A DNA stretch of 64,000 nucleotides. Source: Ostrinia nubilalis. Lineage: Eukaryota; Arthropoda; Insecta; Lepidoptera; Crambidae. Both the position numbers and the translations under genes were made by a program. Under the pieces are notes generated by a model. That model was not told the origin of the DNA, ran no database searches, and saw nothing but the letters and a program-made list of their open reading frames with translations. The number at the start of each line of letters is the position of its first letter. The stretch's first letter is position 1. Positions 34,513 to 46,493 of this stretch are shown here, one piece after another. The stretch lies in the NCBI RefSeq assembly GCF_963855985.1, contig NC_087111.1, positions 3,849,001 through 3,913,000 on the forward strand. Reading direction: 5' to 3'.

Positions 34513-35842
34513 ATAGTTCCCCTCTCTCTATTGCTCCTTTGCGTTGTTGTATTTATCAATGCTTTCAAATTCATAACATTTATTGCATTTGTTCATTAGA
34601 AATGTTTAATGTTTATGTCATAATTAAAAAGGATGTAACAAAACTTTTCATTCGTATAACATGTTACAGTTTTTTATTTCGTGATTATGTCCCATTTAAC
34701 AGTCAAAATGTTGGATATTCGATAATTATAACTCACGTGTTATTAATTCCTATTAATTGGGTTGCTTGTAAATTAAATTAGCGATACTATGCTAAGAATC
34801 GCGGATTTGTTGTTCAATTTTAACTGAAAGCAACACAACTTCTTGTAGAAATAGTTCAAGAAATCAATTACCGATTATAGCTTTTCGGATTATCTATAGC
34901 TTATAGTTTTTTTTCGGCAAAGGGTTTAATTAGATGTAAGTATTTACTTACTTTTTTTAATTTAAATGCCACATAAGTTTATCCTGTAATTTAGTTAGTT
35001 TCAACCAAATCTCGTCTATAGATGGACAAAGTTATTTTTTTTTGTTTAGTTAAGTTTGCTCTAGTTTAAAAAAAACTGTTTATTGTGAATAAAGAAGGCC
35101 TCCTCCATGGATTTCCACAATAATCGGTTCTGTGTTTTCTACGATTTTGACCAATTTGTAAAGATGTGGTGTGTAGAATTAGAAGCGTGGCTCTATATGA
35201 GATCTAATTATGGTCTTCTCTAGGCCACATTTTTTTAATGCATAACAAGGCAGGCACGCACCTGGTCTTAGGAGAGATGCAGTCTAGAGTGATACTTTGC
35301 ATATTTTTCTTCATGAAAATATTTTGGTAAGATAACGGTTCCACTTCGGAAGCTTCTCTAGCGTAAGTAAGTAAAAACAAACTACAAGTGCTCGCCAGGG
35401 TGAGATAAAAATTAAAAACCAACCATAGTTGATAGTTAAGGATAAATCACAAAATTAACTCTATCTCCTAAACTAAGCAAAATCGTAGAACATGAGGGTG
35501 ATTTATAGGTATACAGTATACAGGGTGGGTATACAGTATACTACTTATCTCTACGGCATTTGTCGTTTAATACGACGGGTTTCGACAATCTCTACAATCG
35601 TGCGCCAAACTTTTCGTTCCCGAAAGCGGACAGAAATCCGAACTAAGCGCCATATTTGACTTAAACCAAGCTCAAAGTTTGTGTCGAACACTTCCGAGCT
35701 TCGCCGGAGTACCGACAAATTAGGCAGAACTTAAACAAGAGTGCAGAGAAAGTTAAATAATAAGCGATTTAGGACTTTATATCATATGGTAAACGGTTCA
35801 TATTTAGTTAGTTAGATCTATGCACCTTATGCTTAAGCATTC
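34513..35842. other. Unassigned stretch with one worn repeat
   Basis: 35238-35300 (AAGGCAGG, CGCACCTGGTCTTA, GATGCAGTCTAGA) may be a worn reversed copy of the CACCAGGTGCGATTG repeat. Otherwise nothing recognised. Confidence 0.4.
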
Positions 35843-35851
35843 TGATCTCTT

Positions 35852-35983
35852 ATCATCATCATCATTTCAGTTCAGCCATAATATAGACGTCCACTGCTGA
35901 ACATAGGCCTCTCCAAATTATTTCCAAAATGACCGGTTGGTAGCGGCCTGCATCCAGGGCCTTCCTGCGTTTATGAGGTCCTT
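35852..35983 (-). mobile_element. 5'-truncated RTE-B with 9 bp target-site duplication
   Basis: TGATCTCTT lies at 35843-35851 and 35984-35992. Inside are CATCATCATCATTTCAG, GACGTCCACTGCTGAACATA and GGTTGGTAGCGGCCTGCATC. Confidence 0.85.
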
Positions 35984-36082
35984 TGATCTCTTTTGCTTAA
36001 AGTTATTGTTCTAGCTCAAAAATGATCGATACAGCGTAGAATAAAACCAGCAATTAAAATCTGTAATAGAAGTGTCGTTGGT

Positions 36083-36121
36083 CATCATCATCATTTTCAT
36101 TTCAGCCAATGTCAGTCTACT
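36083..36121 (-). mobile_element. Very short RTE-B tail remnant
   Basis: GTCATCATCATCATTTTCAT then TTCAGCCAATGTCAGTCTAC; likely the last 40 bp of an RTE-B end. Confidence 0.5.
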
Positions 36122-36421
36122 GAAAAAATATTATAACTTCGTTCGCTAAAATTTTAGAAAATTAAATGTTTTAACGTTGTTACTTAGCTTATTACAAATT
36201 GCAACTGTATTTGCCAAATAAATAAGTAGGAGTGCTGCAAAGCACAATAGACCCACTTTTTTAATCCAGTTCTTAAGACTGTCGGTAGTGTCGGTTCACT
36301 GAGTAGGTGGCGTCCTACGCTACGTTTATTTCTAAGACAGCAACTATAATCGGGGAAGACATCGCATTTCTTCCCACAATAATATTTTTCTACCTTTAAA
36401 CACACAAAGAGAAATAAAATA

Positions 36422-36796
36422 CAGGGTGTCCCAAAAAGTAGTGTCAAGCCGAAGCCCACAGGTAGAGCATCACTAGGGCTATCCAAATCACCCTGATTTT
36501 TGATAGTTTTCGAGTTATGTTTGTTTTAAATTTCTGTGCTTAGGCACATTTTTGATCACTGTGGCGCGAATAGTCAAGTTACATGCCTGATTTTTTTATT
36601 ATTATTAGATGAATACTAGGCCTAGCTGATTCAGAAGTATTTACGAGTACATCCATAACACGAATGTAAACTAAAATCCTCTGTGTTGTAAAAAAAATCA
36701 TAACTCGAAAACTATCAAAAGTCACGGTGATTTGGGTAGCCCCAGTGATGCTCTACCTCTGAGCTTCGGGTTGACACTACTTTTTGGGACACCCTG
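36422..36796. mobile_element. TA-flanked foldback MITE, 375 bp, CAGGGTGTCCC ends
   Basis: CAGGGTGTCCCAAAAAGTAG pairs with CTACTTTTTGGGACACCCTG; arms of about 105 bp also pair GATAGTTTTCGAGTTATG with CATAACTCGAAAACTATC. TA lies on both sides (36420-36421, 36797-36798). Confidence 0.85.
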
Positions 36797-36798
36797 TA

Positions 36799-37284
36799 TA
36801 AGATCTCAGGTGTTTTTCTGCATTCATACGAATCCAAGAATCCACTACTGAAAATTGGTTAGTTTCGTTTTCAAAAGAATCCAGCGGAGGGTTTTATCGT
36901 ATTTTATCTTCCGCAAAATTCTTTGAAGAAAGCGATTTTGGTCCGATTGATATCTCGTGTTTTGTGGAAGGTTCTTACGGTTTGTCGCGGGTGAAGAATT
37001 TTCTGAAAATACGTCTTTGTACCGTTCCCCCGTCCTTTTTGTAGGGTAGTGGAGATATTAAAGATGAAAAAATAGCGTGAATTTTCTGATACTAAACATG
37101 CAGGAGTTAAAAGTACCTAAGGATAATTTTGTGACACATAAACTGATTGTTATAGGGAAGAACTCCTACAGCCAATATGGGTGGAGCAGTACCTAATAAA
37201 AAATGTTAAAAAAAGGGAACTATTATACAAAAAGAAAGAAAAGAAAAAGCAGTTCAAAGGAACAAACATCTTCCTATACCTACT
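36799..37284. other. Unassigned stretch
   Basis: No feature recognised. Confidence 0.4.
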
Positions 37285-38007
37285 TCCCTACTAATATTAT
37301 AAATGCGAAAATAACTCTGTCCGTCTGTGTCGCTTTCACGCCTAAAACACTGAATCAATATTGATGAAAGGAATAGAGATAGTTTGAGTCCCGGGAAAGG
37401 ACACAGGATAGTTTTTATTCCGGTTTTTGAAACAGGGACGCGCGCGATAAGGGGGCGTCCATTAATTACGTGAGACAATTTTGGCTATTTTTTAACCCCT
37501 CCGCCCCCCTGGTGAGATTTCATGAGATTTTGCCAGACGGAGGGCGTCCACCCCCTAATCTCACGTTAGATTTTCCAAAATGCCTATTTGCAATGTAAAT
37601 GAGATAATCCATGCTTCGAAAATATTAGATTTTATAAAAAAACCCGACCTGCGTAAAAAAATAACTGAAATAATAAAACAAAATAATTTAGGTCCAGTTT
37701 TTTACTTTTAGTACAATTTTTAACTATTAGTTTACATTTAGTTAATATTTAAGCATTGGTAGCAAACTGCGGATCTAAAAACTGGGCCTGTGTTCACAAA
37801 TGCAGACGGAGGATTTACTCTGTCTGTTGTGGAAAAAAATTACGTGATATTAATTTCTCGACACCCCCCTTCTCCCCCATGTGAGATTAAGTGAGGTTTT
37901 TCTGGACCCCCTCCCCCCCTAAAAGTCTCACGTAATTAATGGACGCCCCCTAAGTTTTTCTGTGACAGACAAAATTCCACGCGGGGAAGCCGCGGGCGGA
38001 AAGCTAG
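37285..38007 (+). mobile_element. Helitron-like element split by a MITE
   Basis: It begins TCCCTACTAATATTATAAAT and ends GGGGAAGCCGCGGGCGGAAA then GCTAG followed by T. Removing the MITE at 37451-37950 and one TAA leaves about 220 bp, a normal length for these non-autonomous copies. Confidence 0.8.
37451..37950. mobile_element. Harbinger-like MITE, 500 bp, inside the Helitron
   Basis: GGGGGCGTCCATTAATTACG at the left is matched by a 26 bp perfect terminal inverted repeat at the right (CGTAATTAATGGACGCCCCC). TAA is duplicated at 37448-37450 and 37951-37953. Confidence 0.9.
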
Positions 38008-39016
38008 TAAACCATAAATTGGAATAACAAAACCAACACATTTATATTGCTTTTGCTATTCCATTTTATGCTTTATTTCAGTGATAAAGTTGATAAAGTC
38101 TTGACAAACATAGCCAGTGTTTGATTGGAGTAATGACAAATCGTCTGCACATTTTGTTTGCCGGTCTATCTCGTACTCGCCCTTTTCTAATTACTTAGGA
38201 ACATTCGAGGGCCCGTATCTCTAAGGCTGTCTTGTTTTTTTTACCTTTTATTTCTTTTTAGTCTATTATCAGGCTAATATGTTTTTCTAAGGGTTTCCAG
38301 AAAGGATGAGTTAGCCACCAATTTACAGTCACCTTGAAGTGGAGTGCAGATTGCCAAAGAACAGGCTATAAAGTATTTTTTAATTGCAACAGTTTTTTAA
38401 AAAGAGTGTTTTTCAACTCTACCACTGCTTTGGAACAGTTTAATGGGCTTGAGAAGCATCAGCACAAGAAACTCATATTGTAAGCCTCATTTTCAAAGCA
38501 AAGGAAAAAAGGAAATGTCTATGTTGTAGTATAAGTAAGTGAGTTAAAAGAGATAAATAAATAAATGTTTGGAACTTAAGTTAATCTTCTTTTATAAACA
38601 AAAATAGTATGTTTTGGTATTTTTTTTTTAATTTTAATGGTACAATTGAAACCGCACATTTAAAGAAACAACAATAAGTGAATAATAATCTCTCTACTCT
38701 GTAACTCCCAGACTATGATGACGCCTACTTTATGATCGATGTTAAACGATAATGTATGTCTGAGATTCGCGAAAGTTATAGCCAATAAAATAATGAATAA
38801 ATGAATGATCGTGATCATTAAGTTATAAGTATCAGAGAATAATATTTAGCTTCGTAATTATGAAAATTCTTTATGTAACGTGTTCGTGTAGTTTCATAAT
38901 AACTGTAACTGATATTTTTTCTAATATTTTGTTTATAATTAATTAATCAGCAAAAATAAATAAAATAGTAACATCATTAGTCAAATTTATTACATCAATA
39001 AATTAATAATCATATG
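38008..39016. other. Unassigned AT-rich stretch
   Basis: No feature recognised. Confidence 0.45.
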
Positions 39017-39018
39017 TA

Positions 39019-39117
39019 CAGTCAACAGCACATCAAGCTATACATTTTCGTTGCAAAGTCGCCCCTATCGCAACTACGTAAGATACCACAGTGTTTACGT
39101 TGATGTGCTGTTGACTG
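39019..39117. mobile_element. TA-flanked MITE, 99 bp, CAGTCAACAGCACATCAA ends
   Basis: CAGTCAACAGCACATCAA pairs exactly with TTGATGTGCTGTTGACTG; TA at 39017-39018 and 39118-39119. Confidence 0.85.
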
Positions 39118-39119
39118 TA

Positions 39120-39639
39120 CTTAAAAAAAATCGATTGGAAATATAAATAAGAAAAAAAAAGGCTCTTAAAGATTGAAAATCGTAATAGATTCTCTTCACG
39201 CTCTTAAATAACGTACAAATAATAATCAATTAAGTATAATTAAATCATAAATTAGATCATCTATTTAAAAATCGCTTCAGAGAGCGTGAGCAAATACAAA
39301 GAATACCAGAGTAAAACGATTTAGAAATTAGTCACATTTTGTAACTTTGTCTATCTACATTTAAAATATTCATTCAGGTACTCATAATATTAAACGAGTA
39401 ACAAAACTTGGGATGTGGTTATAAATACGCGTTTCAGAGACGTACCATGTTAACGAAGAGAAGATTGTGTTCCCGAAATTCAAGTTTACATTATCGAAGG
39501 TCGTAACAGTGCCTCTAACGGAGATATTCGTGTTGTTCCTAATGATGAAAAAGATAAAGGTAAATTCACGTACTACAGCGCTTGCGCGATTCGTACGATT
39601 TGAATGAGACGGTAAAGAGGCCTGGAAATTGACTAGCTC
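39120..39639. other. Unassigned stretch
   Basis: No feature recognised. Confidence 0.4.
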
Positions 39640-39725
39640 ATAATAATAATAATAATAATAGACTGCATCTCACTTAACACCAGGTGCGATTGCGGTCAAA
39701 TACCTGCCTTGTCTAGCATAAAAAG
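39640..39725 (+). repeat. (AAT)n run followed by CACCAGGTGCGATTG repeat
   Basis: AATAATAATAATAATAATA at about 39641-39660 leads into GACTGCATCTCACTTAACAC, CAGGTGCGATTGCGGTCAAA and TACCTGCCTTGTCTAGCATA. Confidence 0.7.
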
Positions 39726-40263
39726 AAAAAAAACCATGACCAGTAGACCTAGGATGCGCCCCGCTATAAGTGTTTATCACGCCATTTTATCGATCTTACG
39801 CGATAAGCCCATACATTTGTCGTCCAAAATATTCGATAAGATTTTATCACAGTCTGCATCCTAGCCTGGCAGCTCAGCGAATGTGACTTGGAAACCAAAA
39901 AAATTTAGCTGACCCAGCTAACGTTAGTAAATAGTTTTATATCCTTTTTTCAGACCGACGAAATATAAATGACTAAAAACAACATTCATAAGAATCGGTC
40001 AAGCCGTTTCGGAGGAGTTTTCTTACAAATTCTATTACACAAGAAAATGCACAAGAAGAATCTACTCTACTACAAAATTACTTATTAATAACAATGGATT
40101 GATTTGACACATTACTCTTGAGAGAAAAATCAACGACCTCTGAGGTTGTGATCCCAAAAACGTCGCTCCGTAAAGTGCTTTAGAAATTAAAACTAACCCG
40201 AATATTAGCCCCCTGAGAAGAACTAGAAATTCCCAGTGTGATAAAATTGAAAGCTCTGCTTAT
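39726..40263. other. Unassigned stretch
   Basis: No feature recognised. Confidence 0.4.
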
Positions 40264-40384
40264 GGGACTATTCTCACCTCTCGTGCCCACCGCTGCAACT
40301 CTTGTGTAGCCAGGATCTACAGCTTAAAAGCCAATAAAAACCCAACCACTGAAGGTCAAGTTGGTCCCGGGGGAAAGTTGAGTG
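40264..40384 (-). repeat. Dispersed coding-like repeat (QAVDPGYTGV family), copy 4
   Basis: Reversed copy: GGGACTATTCTCACCTCTCG, CAACTCTTGTGTAGCCAGGA, GGTCAAGTTGGTCCCGGGGG. Its outer end is shared with copy 3. Confidence 0.75.
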
Positions 40385-40577
40385 AAAGCCCTGCTTGCGA
40401 AAGACTTTTCATTCAAAATGGAACCAAGCGCGTTTGAACTTGATTGTAATAGCCTGAAACCGCAAGTTGACAACTAATCCTGAAAATCTGAGTCCAACAA
40501 TGACGTCATTCAAAACGTTACACGACAGCCTGAATGCCTGTCAACATTAATAATTTCACACACTAAATGGAGGTTAA

Positions 40578-41247
40578 AGCCCGGTTTCCACCATGGCGGA
40601 GCGAGAAGAGCGGAGAAGAGTTTTGAATAACCAATCAGGGCCACGATAGCGCATATTTGTAATGTATCCAATTCATTCGCGTTTCATCTGTAGATAGTCC
40701 ACATCTCCTCTCCGCTTCGCTTCTGTGGAAATGGATCGCGCGGAGAAGAGAGAAGTGTTGGGTGGACTAATTTTTCTATAGAATTTGACAGCGTCGGCTT
40801 GGAACGGAGCAATGCGGTGCGGAGCCGTGCGGTGTTTCATAGACAGCAGACTGACAGGCTGCTGCTGCTGAAGTGCCAATGGGCAGAGCACATACTTAGT
40901 ACGCAGAACTGACTGCCGATGTGGCAGCAAGGTTCTGGAGTGGAGGCCATGTACCGGTAAACGCAGCGTGGGACGTCCACCCATAAGGTAGACCGACGAC
41001 CTGATAAAGGTAGCCGGAAGGCGCTGGATGCAGGCCGCTACCAACCGTGCGATGTGAAAGTCATTGGGGGAGACCTATGTTCAGCAGTGAATGTCCTGTG
41101 GCTGAAATGATGACGATGAGACTGACAGCTGACAGCTACGCACAGCTCGTCTCGTCTCCGCTCTTCTCCGCTTTATTGTAAATAGACTGCCAGCTTCGCC
41201 GCGCATCTCTCGTCTCCGCTCCGCTCCGCTTTAGTGGAAAACGGGCC
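40578..41247. mobile_element. Harbinger-like element with GCCCGTTTTCCAC-type ends, interrupted by RTE-B
   Basis: AGCCCGGTTTCCACCATGGC at the left pairs imperfectly with GTGGAAAACGGGCC at the right; both ends carry GGAGCGGAG/CTCCGCTCC repeats. TAA lies at 40575-40577 and 41248-41250. Without the RTE it is about 400 bp. Confidence 0.7.
40858..41118 (+). mobile_element. 5'-truncated RTE-B with 10 bp target-site duplication
   Basis: AGACTGACAG lies at 40848-40857 and 41119-41128. The insert reads AAGTGCCAATGGGCAGAGCA, GGTAGACCGACGACCTGATA, GCGCTGGATGCAGGCCGCTA and ends GGCTGAAATGATGACGATG. Confidence 0.9.
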
Positions 41248-41643
41248 TAAGACAGGCATTCTACGAAGGGCGGGGGTGTTCTGACTGACATTAGCCGCTG
41301 ACCCGTTTTAGTTATATTAATTACACGTCAATTCGGTTGAGTGGGTTCCGTTGCTTTCTTAGCGAAATGTGTTTAGGGTTCCTTTGAGTATTATTACTGG
41401 GTAGTATAATGTCCTAGCTTTTGCACACGGCTTTGCCTGAGTGAATTTCGATAAATGAGCCTTGAAAAACAAATATAATTATATCTTTATCTGTTTAGAC
41501 TAATTAAATTATATATTACAAATCGTTGAATGCTCTTAAGGAAGCTTAAAATAGCTAGAGCCTTAAAATGTCTCATTTTATTTGCATTACCAGCGCTTTG
41601 AGACAATACCTGGCGCTGGGATGAAGCGACGCTATGACACTTA

Positions 41644-41837
41644 GGCCCAGAACAGACGGTGAAACGCAACTGCAACGAAACTGCAACTGCTAGTTACTTT
41701 TGAGTTGCATCTAAGTTATAGCGTCCGTTGAGAGACCACACATGACGCGACCAGTTTGAAAGTTTCAGTTTCATTCATCAGAATCATCAGAAAGTTGCAG
41801 TTTCGTTGCAGTTGCGTTTCACCGTCTGTTCTGGGCC
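41644..41837. mobile_element. Harbinger-like MITE, GGCCCAGAACAGACGG family, copy 1
   Basis: GGCCCAGAACAGACGGTGAA and about 25 further bases pair with the right end; TTA duplicates at 41641-41643 and 41838-41840. Its uninterrupted GATTCTGATGAATG (reverse strand) is the empty site for the nested element at 62601. Confidence 0.9.
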
Positions 41838-41925
41838 TTAGGGCCTCTTTCACGATCTCCGAGTAAAGTTTGAGTTATTTACTTTGTGATTTATACAAAT
41901 AGCAAGAAAGAGTAAGAAGTAAATA

Positions 41926-42090
41926 TAGATCGTTTCATCAACGAAGACGCGCCTCTCCAATTTTTGGTCGAGGGAACACGAGGTGCGGGGAGTTTGATCC
42001 GAGCAATCCGAGCATCATTATTGTAGTGTGATAACACTCAAACATTAGCGGAAGAATGGTGGGGCGCGTCTTCGTGGATGAAACGATCTA
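41926..42090. mobile_element. MITE with GATCGTTTCATC ends
   Basis: GATCGTTTCATCAACGAAGA and CGCGCC pair with GGCGCGTCTTCGTGGATGAA and ACGATC (one base bulge). TATA lies on both sides, so the limits are good to a few bases. Confidence 0.8.
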
Positions 42091-44347
42091 TATTATTTTC
42101 AATTTCATAATATTAAATTGGATAATAAGAATAACTTTTGGAAAAGGTAATATTGATCAAAATCTACGAGGTGTATCTTTGAAATTAGTTCTGAAGTAAT
42201 GGGGCTAGCCCTTAGAACTCGTACGAGCAAACATTAACGTTAGTAACTTTGGTTTCAATAATGCAGAGATGACCGGCTTCCAAACCATATTACTTGTTGA
42301 AGGGCGAAATCTATTATTTATTACCAAGTATCCCACATTATTACTATACAGGGTGATTTGATTTAGAAACCAATAACGTTTATTTACCTACCTATTAAAA
42401 TCTTCTTCAATTTATTCGTTAATATACTCCTACATAGGAGGCTATTTATTTTTGAAGTACTTATTAGAATTTAAATTGCGATTATTGTAATTCCCATGTT
42501 TAAAAAAATCCATGATTTTTTTATCATTGAGGAAAAAATAACATAATAAAGATAACCTTACGACGTTTTGATAAAGGTGATATTAGATTAAGGCAGCAAA
42601 ACGTGATGCGAGCTTATAATGGGTACTTCTCATTTACACTCAAATTTGATGGTCACACAATAATATTTCATAAACGGTATAAGTTAGAACAATAACTTTG
42701 AAATCAGATGATAAAATATCTATTTAGCAACATACAAAATAAATTTTATCGTAATAGAAGCAAAAATAATACGAAAAAATCACATGAAACGATAAAAAAC
42801 GGGGTAATTTTTCGCGTTCTCATCGTGTCACACCTTCGGTTGCAATGAAACATTTGGTTACTGCATTCACAATTTTCATTCAATTTGTGTGTAGCATATA
42901 CTAAAATCATCGTAGTTAAATATACTTTCCACACAATAGTCAAAAAAATATCTTCTTATAATTATTTTGAATTGAGAAAGCGAAATACGTTGGTCACACG
43001 ATTTTAGGTACCTAAAATTTTGAGTAATAATACAAGATTGTCGTTAAACCGAACACCAGCAACCAATCACAGCGTTCTATTCGGTTAACGTCAGTCGCGC
43101 TTCGACCATTGGGGAGGTGAGATAAGTCGATCGTCGCTACGCGAAAAAAATACGTAACTTTTTGTGATTATCCATAGACTTACCGTCGCTTGCTTGAACA
43201 ATATTTTCTACCTCTAAAATTTAAACAATTTAATTGAAACTTTGCCATTGAAAACTTAACATGTTAGACTTATTTGTGTAGTATTCGACTTGAACCGTTA
43301 AATTCAAATTTAAGGATAATTCATAAAAAACTAAAATTTTCGTCACCTTCGTGGCATCACCTTCGTGGTGTTTTATACACTAAGGTGATTTTAGGCCACG
43401 AAAGTGATTTCTTGCTTTGGTTTATTTTAAAATAAAGTGACTGGTGTTTATGTTTTTACAATATTTTAATAACTAATAAATTAAACGTAGTAAGTAGAGA
43501 TCAGAGATCATCAATAAATAAATAAGGGTCTCGTATTTTTGTTATCTGTCTGTATGACTGTATGTATGTCTGTATATGTGACTGTGTATCTGTTTGTAAG
43601 ATAAATTTAATCTGAAGTTTGAGTTAAAAGTTGTACAACAAAAATACGAGGCCTAAATAAAAAAAATATTTTTGTTGAGGGACTGATAATCAGTTAGAGT
43701 TCTTTTTATTGAGGTACTGATAATCCGTTTTTTGCTTCTTTAGCATTTCAGAATGCCACCAGTGTCACCCTTAAAACCAATTGCGTAGAATCTTGTAACT
43801 TAGTAGGTGAATCGGTACAATTTTATCTTGTATTTAAGTAGGTACCTATTTATATTATGTTATTGCTATTTATCTATGAAAATAAGACAAAATATTATGT
43901 TTTATAAACACCTAAGAGTCATTTACAGTAATAAAGTTTGAAAAAATTATTGCTGTGAAGTACAGAATCACTTTCGTGGCATCAAAAAATTCAAAACGTT
44001 AAAGCTTCCAAACGAGACTCACTATTTGACTGATTTACTGAGAATACAATCTTCACATCAAGCGCTACAATTTTTGGTTACAAAAAGTTGAAATAAGTTA
44101 GAAATAAAATTCGCCACGAAGGCACAGAATAAGTAATAGTACAGGTACAGAAGGATTGCTCCGCAAGACGATTTAAATAAATGCGAGTCTTGCTGCGACG
44201 CGATACAGTGGAATTCAGCTCGCACAGCACTACGTACCTACAATTTTATTCACCTACAAGTTTTGTCTCTTTCTATCGCGTGCCTCTGAACTCTTCTTAC
44301 GCTGTTAGGGTTGCTGTCTAGTGAAAAAAATAATTAATCTACTTATA
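42091..44347. other. Long unassigned AT-rich stretch
   Basis: CACCTTCGTGGCATCACCTT-like motifs recur at about 43345-43400 and 43970, and ATGTCTGTATGTATGTCTGT lies near 43555. No coding frame. Confidence 0.45.
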
Positions 44348-44373
44348 TGTCATGAGGTACGTACCTCATGACA
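44348..44373. repeat. Perfect 26 bp palindrome
   Basis: TGTCATGAGGTAC is followed directly by its reverse complement GTACCTCATGACA with no spacer. Confidence 0.9.
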
Positions 44374-44395
44374 CGTATGTATTAAGTACGCATTC

Positions 44396-44460
44396 ATTAT
44401 GGAAAACCTTGGGAGAGGCCTTTGTCCAGCAGTGGACGTCATTTTGGCTGAAACGAACGA
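44396..44460 (+). mobile_element. 65 bp RTE-A insertion with 8 bp target-site duplication
   Basis: ACGCATTC lies at 44388-44395 and 44461-44468. The insert is only the last part of RTE-A: AAACCTTGGGAGAGGCCTTT, GTCCAGCAGTGGACGT and the tail GGCTGAAACGAACGA. Confidence 0.85.
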
Positions 44461-44462
44461 AC

Positions 44463-45511
44463 GCATTCTGAGCAGTAGTCATGGTAGGTTAGGTTCCTAT
44501 ACTATCCTAAGAATTATTGATTACCTACATGGCCAACATACCTTTCAGCATCTTTGGGAAGCGAAAAAAAAGATAAATCCGGTAGTTCTCTTTATGTCCA
44601 TTTTTAAATAATACTTCGATCATAGAATTAGGTACTACAACGCACGCCAGCAGCGTCCTGACGGGCGCGCGCGTGACACTCGACTGATATAATACCCGCC
44701 GGCGGGGCGCTTCGCTGTAGGTAATTATCGGATGTACCGCGCGGAGTGAGCCAGGCCTGACGAAGGTGACGATGAGAACCGTGGCGATGAGAAATACCCT
44801 AATATTTCGCTTTTTCCTTAAAGTTATTATGTAGGCAGGTACCATTGACATTATAAAGGACAAATTATGACGTTTTTATATATTTTTTTCCTTGGCACAG
44901 AACTTTAATTTGACTTTTGGTCATAGGAATATACAACAACTCTGTAACGAGTGCGGTTTTAAGATCAAAATCTAACACAGATCATCTCGACAAGATGAAT
45001 ACCCGTTAAGTGTTGAACGCATAATTTTCTTTGTTTGATTTATTTCCCTTATTCAAGAATATTATTTTTGATAGAAAACTGTGTAGTTTGAAAAAATTTG
45101 GTACTATATCTATCTATGTGGTTTTTATGGTTAGGTACATTTGTTTGGTCATTTTAAATTATTGGTGTCACTGTGTTAATTCATAAATGCCACTTGTGGT
45201 CTTAACTGAATAAATATTTTTGTTTTTGATTTTGATTAAAAATGAAAATTATACCATTAGTTGCCTCACCCTGTATAACACTATACGGACCCTCACCGAG
45301 AAGTTAACTACAACGGTTATTGCGTGCCCGAAATATCGGTAGGCCATCTTTGATTTAAGATAAGCCGTTATTTTTTAAATTACATTACCGCCTCTTTCAT
45401 ATTTTACAGGCTAAATAGCGACAATCAAATTACTTTAAACGCGAAGGTCATTTTCTAACTTTTTTATCGGTCAAAAGCATGGTTAGCTTAGACTTTTTAT
45501 TATTTAGGCCC
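44463..45511. other. Unassigned stretch
   Basis: A GC-rich patch at 44640-44770 (CCGCCGGCGGGGCGCTTCGC) stands out; a 112-codon minus frame across it has no known motif. Confidence 0.4.
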
Positions 45512-45625
45512 AATAACATTTAGATTTTGGTATTACTTTTTTCCTGAGAAAACTCTGCTACAACTAAAAAAATAACATTTAGATTTTGGTATTACTTTTC
45601 TCCTGAGAAAACTCTGCTAAAACTA
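45512..45625. repeat. Tandem duplication, period 59
   Basis: AATAACATTTAGATTTTGGT and TCCTGAGAAAACTCTGCTA occur twice, at about 45512-45566 and 45571-45625, with few differences. Confidence 0.85.
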
Positions 45626-45780
45626 TTTTTAATATAGCTTGCCCTACTACCACTTTGGGACATATTATCCGACTATTTAATCACAAAATAGAAATGGATT
45701 CAACAAAGGACAAAGGCAAAAGACAAAGGCAAAGGACAAAGACCTTCCTAGAGATTTCAACAATTATCAGTCTTATGCTT

Positions 45781-45900
45781 CCCGGACTTCACTAGATCGT
45801 CGGTCCACCAAGAGGAAGGCCTACCCAGACTATGGTATGGTATAGCATCATCATTATCATTTCAATCACAGGACGCCCACGCCTCCCTCAATGATGATGA
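45781..45900 (-). mobile_element. RTE fragments, two pieces
   Basis: TAGATCGTCGGTCCACCAAG at 45791-45830 is a reversed RTE-A interior; CATCATTATCATTTCAATCA then CAGGACGCCCACGCC at 45847-45890 is a worn RTE-B end. Confidence 0.6.
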
Positions 45901-46321
45901 CCTTTATGATCCAATTTGTGACTACTAGTACTTATTATTATTCTGTGCTACTATGGACTATCGTACGTACTATTATAATTCACAGTAAATAAAATAATAC
46001 GATAACACCCAGAGAAAAAGTCTGAACTTATCTGATTGAAGTCTAAAAAATAGATAAAAAACCAGTACACTTTTGTTCCGATCTCAATAAAAACAAAAAC
46101 TTAGCCCGCTACATACGAAAGTGAATTTATTTGTTTTGTTCCACTTTCTTGTTTCAACTATTCAATCAATGTTCAACAAAGAATGTTCTTTACAAATAAC
46201 TAAAATTATTATTTATGCGGTTGTCAATTATTTTTGTTAATTAAACGCATGTTTTCAAAAACTTTGACATAAGGAGAAAATTAGTAGAAGGAATAAGTAC
46301 GTGTTTTGATGTTAACATTTA
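45901..46321. other. Unassigned stretch
   Basis: No feature recognised. Confidence 0.4.
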
Positions 46322-46435
46322 GGTCCAGAACACACGGTGAAACGCAATTGCAACGAAACTGCAACTTCTAGTCACTTTTGAGTTGCATCTAAGTTTCTGC
46401 CATAGATTCCGTTGAGAGACCACACATGACGCGAC
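46322..46435. repeat. Truncated MITE, GGCCCAGAACAGACGG family, copy 2
   Basis: GGTCCAGAACACACGGTGAA and GAGACCACACATGACGCGAC match copy 1; the right half is lost before the foldback at 46494. Confidence 0.75.
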
Positions 46436-46493
46436 AATTTCAAATCGGTTTCAAACTGGTCCATTTGTAGTGTCACGCGAAAAATCGATCCAT

